From Candidatus Woesearchaeota archaeon (lineage in GTDB: Archaea; Nanobdellota; Nanobdellia; Woesearchaeales; UBA12501): a DNA stretch of 9,709 nucleotides. The notes beneath the pieces are model-generated. The model was given only the letters and a program-made list of their open reading frames with translations. It did not search any database and had not been told where the DNA came from. Shown piece after piece: positions 4,813 through 9,709 of the stretch (positions are counted from its first letter, which is position 1; each line of letters starts with the position of its first letter). The DNA lies in contig WJJV01000028.1 of NCBI GenBank assembly GCA_014729495.1, positions 1-9,709 on the forward strand, read 5' to 3'. The position numbers were made by a program, and so were the translations under genes.

Positions 4813-6444
4813 TCACTTAATGAACAGCATGCTGAACAGCCACACCACACCAATGAATCCCAGAAGTATGAACACCACCATACCGAATGTCTGGAATCCT
4901 GCATTCATTATTATTGCTGAGGCCATTATGAATGAAGCTATCACAAGGCTTATCGATAGCTTGTTGCTTGAGCTGCTTATCCTCTTGAGAAGTCCTCTGA
5001 GCCCTTTATGCTCAAACTCCATCCTGAGCGAGCCATGCTCAAGCAGCCATATCAGGTTGTCCATCCTTCTTGGTAGCTCGCCTGAGAGATTCACAATCTC
5101 ATAGAGCTTCTCTGTCATCCTTTCCTTGATGCTGCCAACTGATTTCTTTCTGCTGAGAAGTTTCTTTAGGAACGGCTTTGTGGCTTCAATGAAATTATAA
5201 TCAGGATATATCATCCTTCCCATGCCCTCTATCTGGATCAGTGTCTTGAGAAGAAGAGCAAAATTAGGAGGAATGATTATATCATGATCCTTCATGATAT
5301 GGTGGATGTCATCAACAAGCTCCTGTACACTGAAGCTCTTGAGGCTCACATCATAGTACTGCTTCACCAGTCTTGCGATGTCATTCTTGAGCCTCTGCCT
5401 GTCTATCCTTCCGTTTACAGCACCTATCTGAAGGAGCTGTTTCATCATAAGGTCAGTGTCCTGCTTGACTATGCCTATGAATATGTTTGCAAGCTTTTCC
5501 TGAGTCTCCTCATCAATGTAGCCTATCATGCCGAAGTCAACAAACCCTATCCTGCTGTCCTTTATGATCAGGAGGTTTCCTGGATGAGGGTCTGCCTGGA
5601 ACATGCCTGCCTCAAAAACCTGCTTGAGATAGACATCAGAGCCGAGCTTTGCTATCTTCTTCCTTTTCTCTTTAGATGGATTCTTCTTTACCCACTTATC
5701 AGGCCTGGACCCATCAATGAACTCAGTCACAATGATCCTCTCTGTGCTGAGATCCATATAGACTTTCGGGAACACCACAGACTTGTTATCCTTGAAGAAT
5801 CTCCTGAATCTCTGGGTGTTCCTGGCCTCTTTCAGGTAGTCCATCTCCCTGGTCATGGTTCTCCTGAATTCTTCTACCAGACCTACAAGATTATAGCTCC
5901 TCAGATCTGAGATGTTCTCATGCGCGAACTCTGCAAGAGTTCTCAGTATCCCTATATCAGCATTGACTGTGTTCTCAATGTCAGGACGCCTGATCTTCAC
6001 AACTACATTATCCCCATTGTGCAGGACTGCATGATGCACCTGGCCTATTGAAGCAGCTGCTGCAGGCTTCTTTTCAAACTCCTTGAACATCTTGTCAAGA
6101 GGCTTTCCATAATCCTCCTCGATCATGCCTTCAACTTTGCTGTATAAGAACGTTGGTGCCTCGTCAACCAGCTTCCCGAACTCTTTGGTGTACTCATCAG
6201 GAAGTATGTCCCTTCTTGTGCTGAGGAATTGGCCGAGCTTGATGAATGTAGGACCGAGCTCTTCCATGACATTCCTCAGCCTCTTTGGCATAGGAACATC
6301 CTTTGAATACTTCTTCTTGAGAATACGCCTGAACCATGGGACATCCAGCTTTGGCAGGACAAATCCCATGCCATGGTTTACAAGAACTCTGGCTATCTGC
6401 CTGTACCTCTTTCTCTGGTCCTTGCTCAGGATTGAAAGATCCAT
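4813..6444 (-). CDS. ABC1/UbiB-family atypical protein kinase (AarF/ADCK-like)
   Basis: A 543-residue member of the UbiB/ABC1/ADCK atypical kinase-ATPase family, known in bacteria and mitochondria for a role in ubiquinone synthesis or prenyl-lipid handling at the membrane. Signature parts are present in order: the KxGQ motif FIKLGQFLSTR (K69-Q72), the Ala-rich loop AAAASIGQVH (128-137) that replaces the Gly-rich loop, VVVKIRRP with ATP-contact K150, the ExD pair E200/D202, catalytic QADPHPGN (283-290) and metal-binding DFG (303-305). Two hydrophobic segments at about 490-512 and 517-541 give a C-terminal membrane anchor. All key residues are intact, so the enzyme should be active. It is the last gene of a minus-strand run after the phasin-like protein (56-nt gap). 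No quinone gene is in view; a target in archaeal isoprenoid lipid metabolism is possible but inferred. Confidence 0.93.
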   Translation of the reverse strand: MDLSILSKDQRKRYRQIARVLVNHGMGFVLPKLDVPWFRRILKKKYSKDVPMPKRLRNVMEELGPTFIKLGQFLSTRRDILPDEYTKEFGKLVDEAPTFLYSKVEGMIEEDYGKPLDKMFKEFEKKPAAAASIGQVHHAVLHNGDNVVVKIRRPDIENTVNADIGILRTLAEFAHENISDLRSYNLVGLVEEFRRTMTREMDYLKEARNTQRFRRFFKDNKSVVFPKVYMDLSTERIIVTEFIDGSRPDKWVKKNPSKEKRKKIAKLGSDVYLKQVFEAGMFQADPHPGNLLIIKDSRIGFVDFGMIGYIDEETQEKLANIFIGIVKQDTDLMMKQLLQIGAVNGRIDRQRLKNDIARLVKQYYDVSLKSFSVQELVDDIHHIMKDHDIIIPPNFALLLKTLIQIEGMGRMIYPDYNFIEATKPFLKKLLSRKKSVGSIKERMTEKLYEIVNLSGELPRRMDNLIWLLEHGSLRMEFEHKGLRGLLKRISSSSNKLSISLVIASFIMASAIIMNAGFQTFGMVVFILLGFIGVVWLFSMLFIK

Positions 6445-6500
6445 CAGCTACTCTTCATCTCTTTTTTGCTCTTTTTTATGCTATGCATCAATGCAGAGCC

Positions 6501-6863
6501 TTACTTCTTTTTCTTTGATGACTTCTTCTTTGAAGATTTAGTCTTCTTGGAAGCCTTTTTTGATGATTTCTTCTTTGACTTCTTGCTTATCTTCTTCTCA
6601 AGCTTCTTTATGTCAGACTTTGTTGCGATGTTCATCTTCTTGAGATTCTTCTGCACTTCATTCTGTATTGCCTTGTCAAGCTTTGTCTTCTCTTTCTTTG
6701 ACCTGCTGATCAGCTGCCTTGCTTTCTTCTTTGCCTCTGCACTGCTCAGTCCGCCCTTGTTCACCATCTGCTTCATGAACCTGTCCACCTGTTCCTTTGT
6801 CAGCAGGGCCAGGCCCAGTCCAACAAGACCCATCTTCTTTACACTATCTTCAGATTTAGCCAT
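6501..6863 (-). CDS. Phasin-like (PhaF/PHA granule-associated type) Lys-rich protein
   Basis: A 120-residue very basic protein. Residues 12-90 follow the pattern of the poly(hydroxyalkanoate) granule-associated/phasin superfamily: a hydrophobic GLVGLGLALLTKEQVDRFMKQMV helix, KGGLSSAEAKKKARQLI, then a long amphipathic coiled-coil helix ending NIATKSDIKKLEKKI. The tail 91-120 is almost only Lys and Ser (KKSSKKASKKTK…), as in the DNA-binding AlaLys tail of Pseudomonas PhaF, so a nucleic-acid or granule-surface role is plausible. The ATG at 6861-6863 has a strong Shine-Dalgarno (GAGGTGAT, 7-8 nt away). It lies between chaB and the UbiB kinase. In Pseudomonas the pha cluster also lies near ubi genes, so the neighbourhood may be meaningful. 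The exact function in an archaeon is unknown; no PHA synthase is in view. Confidence 0.65.
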   Translation of the reverse strand: MAKSEDSVKKMGLVGLGLALLTKEQVDRFMKQMVNKGGLSSAEAKKKARQLISRSKKEKTKLDKAIQNEVQKNLKKMNIATKSDIKKLEKKISKKSKKKSSKKASKKTKSSKKKSSKKKK

Positions 6864-6905
6864 TCATATCACCTCATGTTTCAATTATGTTTCTGATCTG
6901 ATAAT

Positions 6906-6935
6906 CTATTTCTTTACCTAACCTATTTCTTTACC
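6906..6935. repeat. 13-bp direct repeat at the chaB stop codon
   Basis: CTATTTCTTTACC (plus strand) occurs at 6906-6918 and 6923-6935. The second copy encodes the chaB C-terminus (VKK-stop), and the first is a non-coding echo 4 bp downstream. Confidence 0.8.
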
Positions 6936-7150
6936 CAATTGCCTGACTTGTTCTTCTTGTACTTCTTCTTGACTGCAGACCAAGCAACCTTGTTTGCAGC
7001 AGATTCTCTTGAGCTGGAGCCTTTTCTCTTGTCAGGATCATTATACTGATCCCAGGCATTATTGAAGGCTTCCTTGTATATCCTCTGCGCTTCCTTTGGC
7101 AGATTGTCTTTTACCTTATCAGGCAACTGCCTTATTGTTTTGTAAGGCAT
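6923..7150 (-). CDS. chaB: ChaB family protein
   Basis: A 75-residue protein that matches the ChaB family nearly end to end. It starts MPYKTIRQLPDKVKDNLPKEAQRIYKEAFNNAWDQY and continues with SSRESAANKVAWSAVKKKYKK and a Trp/Lys end, GNWVKK. E. coli ChaB is annotated as a regulator of the ChaA cation antiporter, though the molecular mechanism is poorly defined. The conserved LP..v…lP..Aq.iy..aFn.aw.qy and A.r.AW.aVk..y are both present, and length is normal (about 75-80). The ATG at 7148-7150 lies about 26 nt after a TTTAAA element and lacks a Shine-Dalgarno, so it is probably leaderless. It heads the run to the phasin-like and UbiB genes and diverges from the K+ uptake genes, which fits a loose cation-related theme. 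Confidence 0.92.
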   Translation of the reverse strand: MPYKTIRQLPDKVKDNLPKEAQRIYKEAFNNAWDQYNDPDKRKGSSSRESAANKVAWSAVKKKYKKNKSGNWVKK

Positions 7151-7173
7151 ATTATATCTATTGGGGTCTGTCC

Positions 7174-7180
7174 TTTAAAT
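7174..7180 (-). promoter_or_regulatory. TATA box of chaB
   Basis: ATTTAAA on the minus strand, centred about 27 nt before the chaB ATG, predicts leaderless transcription. Confidence 0.5.
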
Positions 7181-7238
7181 AATTTTTGCAGATGACCTGC
7201 AAAGAACACTCTCCGATGACCTGATATCTAACCAAAAA

Positions 7239-7247
7239 TTTATAAAC
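7239..7247 (+). promoter_or_regulatory. TATA box of the trkA-trkH operon
   Basis: TTTATAAAC preceded by an A-rich BRE-like CCAAAAA is centred 26 nt before the trkA ATG at 7269, so transcription should start at the start codon itself. Confidence 0.65.
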
Positions 7248-7268
7248 ATGGCTTTTATTCTCTGAAGC

Positions 7269-7724
7269 ATGAAAGTAATAATTGTAGGAGGAGGTGACAC
7301 TGGCATAGCGCTTTCTAATCTCCTCTCTGATGCTGAGAAGGTCATAATAATAGAGAAGGATGAGGAAGTGGCCAATGCCATAGCCAACAAGACAAGCGCG
7401 GTTGTCATCCATGGTGATGCCACAGACCTTAGTGTGCTGAAAGAGGCAGGCATTGAAGAGGTGGATGCCCTTATCGTCACGACAGGAGATGACAAGGTCA
7501 ATCTCATGGTCAGTGAGCATTCAAAGAATGATGGTGTCAATAGGATCATAGCGATGGTGAACTCACTGCAGAATGAGGAGCTATTCTCAAAAGTGGGAGT
7601 CACATCAATAGTGTCTGTTGTGGCTGCAAAGGCCAACTCAATAAAGAGAGCATTGGACAATTCTTCTGAGGCAGAGCAGCATGAGACTGCAGGCAGCCTT
7701 GCAGGAGAAAGAGAAAATGAGTGA
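7269..7724 (+). CDS. trkA: TrkA-type K+ uptake regulator with a single RCK_N domain
   Basis: A 151-residue cytoplasmic gating subunit for the TrkH channel encoded next to it. It is a Rossmann fold of the RCK_N/TrkA_N family: VIIVGGGDTG (G7-x-G9-x-x-G12 dinucleotide loop), then VIIIEKD with E29 at the end of strand 2, where it would bind the ribose of NAD(H), then VIHGDATD (46-53) and ALIVTTGDD (67-75). Full TrkA has two RCK_N/RCK_C pairs (about 450 residues) and short KtrA-like forms have one pair (about 220). Here the frame ends about 20 residues after the RCK_N core, with an acidic tail, so no RCK_C is present. It may oligomerise or pair with an RCK_C protein elsewhere. The ATG fits leaderless transcription from the TATA box 26 nt upstream. 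trkH starts 53 nt downstream on the same strand. Confidence 0.9.
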   Translation: MKVIIVGGGDTGIALSNLLSDAEKVIIIEKDEEVANAIANKTSAVVIHGDATDLSVLKEAGIEEVDALIVTTGDDKVNLMVSEHSKNDGVNRIIAMVNSLQNEELFSKVGVTSIVSVVAAKANSIKRALDNSSEAEQHETAGSLAGERENE

Positions 7725-7737
7725 TTGTGAGTGATTG
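7718..7737. repeat. 10-bp tandem duplication across the trkA stop codon
   Basis: TGAGTGATTG is repeated head to tail (7718-7727, 7728-7737). The first copy contains the trkA stop TGA at 7722-7724. Confidence 0.85.
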
Positions 7738-7777
7738 CAATTTATCTTTTTGAAGCTTACAATCATTTGATATCAAA

Positions 7778-9202
7778 ATGAAGATACTGATAAAGTACCT
7801 TGGATATATACTTCTGATCTCTGCATTCTTCAGAATCATCCCTATAACAGCAGCAATCATCTATGATGAGCCTTTCGGGCTTTTCCTGCTCACATCTGGA
7901 TTGTCACTTTTCATAGGACTGTCTCTTATAATGGCTGAGCGACGGATGGAGACAAGAGAGAAGACTCTCACTCTGCATAAGGGGCTTATGCTTGTGGCGC
8001 TCTCTTTCATCATGATATCTGTGATAAGCTCAATATCTTTCCTCCCTCATTTCCAGTACAATTTCATTGATGCTCTCTTTGAGTCTGTATCAGGATATAC
8101 TACAACAGGCATGTCTATATTCAGCTCTCTTGACCATCTTCCAAAAAGTCTCCTGCTGTGGAGGGCAGAAACCCAATGGATGGGAGGCATGGGAATAGTC
8201 ATGGTGTTCCTTTTCATATTCTCAAGGATAAAGACACCTGCGTATGAGGACAGGGTCGTGCATGCAGAGGAGGAGACCCATACAGCAATGGCACTCTACA
8301 GAGCCCAGGGATTCTCGCAGGACATGGAACCAAGCATAAGGAACACAACAAGGAACATAATCATGATCTACGGGATATATTCTCTGCTTGGCATTTTCTT
8401 TCTTTGGCTGTTCGGCATGACACTCTATGAGTCAATAGGAATGGTGTTCACAGCACTGTCAACAGGAGGATTCACTCTGAGCGACAGCTTTTACACAAAC
8501 AACATGCAGCTTGTTGTTCTCAGCGTGCTGATGGTCATAGGATCAATATCATTCATAGCTCACAACAAGCTTGTGAGGCTCAGGATAAGAAACTTCATTG
8601 CATCATTTGAGAAGAATGTGCTTCTTGTGATGCTTGCTGTTTTTATAGGTCTGGGGTTCCTTGCGCTCTCTGATGCAAAGACTGTGCTGTTTGAGATAAT
8701 ATCTGCTTTCACCACAACAGGATATTCCATATCTGATATTCCTGCTCTGCCCCATCTGTTCATAATGCTGATAATGCTTGCGATGATAATTGGAGGAAGT
8801 GTGGCAAGCACCTCAGGAGGAATAAAGGTATTCAGGGTCTTTGTGCTGCTGAAATCAATACCCTGGATGGTCAAGAAATTAGGCTCTCCAGCAGGAGCTG
8901 TGATACCTTTCAATGTGAACAAGAAGCCCATGGCAGAGAACAACCTCCTGATCATTGAAATGTTCTTTGTTACTTATATCTCACTTCTGGCCATAGGAAC
9001 AGTCATACTCATGATCTTGGGCTATAATTTCCTTGACTCTTCATTCCAGATGACTTCTGCATTAGGCACAGTCGGACTCCAGACAATGGAACTTGCTGGA
9101 ATGCACTGGATAGGAAAGATTACACTGATGATCGCCATGCTTATGGGAAGGCTTGAGATATTTCCATTGTTTGTTCTTGTAAGGAATCTTGTAAAAGGAT
9201 GA
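7778..9202 (+). CDS. trkH: TrkH family potassium uptake channel subunit
   Basis: A 474-residue integral membrane protein that conducts K+ as a dimer gated by an RCK ring. The four pore-loop repeats of the SKT superfamily are visible with their filter residues: SGYTTTGMS (105-113), ALSTGGFTLSD (226-236), AFTTTGYSISD (310-320) and ALGTVGLQT (428-436). Hydrophobic helices flank each loop. GGSVASTSGGIKVFR (339-353) is the family's intracellular-gate loop following the third repeat, with K350 in the usual place. MGRLEIFPLFVLVRN near the C-terminus is also typical. Length is normal (about 480). It lies 53 nt after trkA and is probably cotranscribed; no separate Shine-Dalgarno is seen before the ATG. 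Confidence 0.95.
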   Translation: MKILIKYLGYILLISAFFRIIPITAAIIYDEPFGLFLLTSGLSLFIGLSLIMAERRMETREKTLTLHKGLMLVALSFIMISVISSISFLPHFQYNFIDALFESVSGYTTTGMSIFSSLDHLPKSLLLWRAETQWMGGMGIVMVFLFIFSRIKTPAYEDRVVHAEEETHTAMALYRAQGFSQDMEPSIRNTTRNIIMIYGIYSLLGIFFLWLFGMTLYESIGMVFTALSTGGFTLSDSFYTNNMQLVVLSVLMVIGSISFIAHNKLVRLRIRNFIASFEKNVLLVMLAVFIGLGFLALSDAKTVLFEIISAFTTTGYSISDIPALPHLFIMLIMLAMIIGGSVASTSGGIKVFRVFVLLKSIPWMVKKLGSPAGAVIPFNVNKKPMAENNLLIIEMFFVTYISLLAIGTVILMILGYNFLDSSFQMTSALGTVGLQTMELAGMHWIGKITLMIAMLMGRLEIFPLFVLVRNLVKG

Positions 9203-9215
9203 TCGGTGTTTATGA

Positions 9216-9709
9216 ATGGATGTCAAGAAGATATACTCTGCAATGCACAGGGAATATGGCTCTCAGGGATGGTGGCCTCTTTCTAAAGGCAGATTGCAGA
9301 CAAATCACCATTGCGGGCCTCCAAAGGATTCTCATGATCAGTGGGAGATAATAGTCGGAGCTTGTCTGACGCAGAACACCTCATGGTCAAATGTTGAGAA
9401 AGCAATTGAGAACCTCAACAGAGCAGAACTGCTCAGGATTGAGAACATAATCAAGGCCCCAGAAAGCAGGATAGCAGAGCTCATCAGACCAGCAGGCTAC
9501 TTCAACCAGAAAGCAGAACGGCTTAAGCTGATTGCAGACTATTTCTCAGAACACTTCAGGGACAGAACAGTACCTTCCCGCGATGATCTTCTTGCTGTGA
9601 AAGGCATTGGCCCGGAAACAGCAGACTCAATCCTGCTGTATGCATTCGGCCAGCCTTACTTTGTTGTTGATGCATACACAAGAAGGATATTCTCAAGGCT
9701 AGGCCTGAT
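9216..9709 (+). CDS. HhH-GPD DNA glycosylase, endonuclease III-like (cut by window edge)
   Basis: The first 164 codons of a base-excision-repair glycosylase of the HhH-GPD superfamily, which flips damaged bases from DNA. Visible parts are a Trp-rich start (YGSQGWWPL, 14-22), IIVGACLTQNTSWSNVEKAI (45-64) equal to the family's iL.QnT.w.nve.ai helices, the helix-hairpin-helix AVKGIGPETADSILLYA (127-143), and YFVVDAYTRRIFSRLG (148-163) holding the catalytic Asp, D152. The position of the Lys of bifunctional endonuclease III (GVGrKTA) is Glu here (E134). That predicts a monofunctional glycosylase, closer to the MagIII-like 3-methyladenine type, though substrate is inference. The ATG at 9216 is 13 nt after the trkH stop, with GGTG 7 nt upstream. 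The C-terminal part, including any [4Fe-4S] cluster, is outside the window. Confidence 0.9.
   Translation, partial: MDVKKIYSAMHREYGSQGWWPLSKGRLQTNHHCGPPKDSHDQWEIIVGACLTQNTSWSNVEKAIENLNRAELLRIENIIKAPESRIAELIRPAGYFNQKAERLKLIADYFSEHFRDRTVPSRDDLLAVKGIGPETADSILLYAFGQPYFVVDAYTRRIFSRLGL

Noticed and set aside
4565..4816. Minus-strand open frame between eS8 and the UbiB gene
   Set aside because: It overlaps the end of eS8 antisense and the non-coding convergent spacer, with no homology signal.
6466..6921. Phe/Leu-rich plus-strand open frame opposite the phasin-like gene
   Set aside because: It is the antisense reading of the Lys-rich tail; Lys codons read backwards give Phe and Leu.
1..9709. CRISPR arrays, insertion sequences or replication origin
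   Set aside because: No spaced repeat arrays, transposase frames, terminal inverted repeats or origin-type repeat clusters were seen.

Overview
The window reads as archaeal. It carries the archaeal/eukaryotic ribosomal proteins eS8 and eL37, an Sm-like LSm protein, an archaeal S-layer precursor, and TATA boxes placed about 26 nt before leaderless start codons. Short intergenic gaps, small proteins and the S-layer type point to a DPANN-like lineage such as Woesearchaeota/Pacearchaeota. That placement is inference.

Left end (1-1300): the first 176 codons of an S-layer precursor on the minus strand, with a strong TATA box and a structured leader of about 100 nt. A gene-poor stretch follows. Next is a minus-strand class II tRNA gene (long variable arm) that contains about 80 extra nucleotides. 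Its 5' end lies inside the 3' end of a LAGLIDADG homing endonuclease gene (1243-1935).

Centre-left (1990-4650): on the minus strand, a zinc-finger/TPR protein overlaps a downstream PD40-type lipoprotein, and LSm is followed by eL37. eS8 diverges from LSm on the plus strand.

Centre-right (4800-7150): on the minus strand, ChaB, a phasin-like Lys-rich protein and an ABC1/UbiB kinase, transcribed in that order.

Right end (7240-9709): on the plus strand, a single-domain TrkA-type nucleotide-binding protein, the TrkH potassium channel subunit, and a truncated HhH-GPD DNA glycosylase. TrkA and TrkH should work together in K+ uptake, with the TrkA-type protein as the NAD/ATP-sensing regulator. ChaB and TrkA share a divergent promoter region.

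The least ordinary parts are the S-layer leader, which has two mutually exclusive pairings (one putting the Shine-Dalgarno in a loop), and the tRNA/homing endonuclease overlap, where the tRNA insertion and anticodon cannot be settled by eye. Four gene borders also carry short direct duplications of 9-13 bp.
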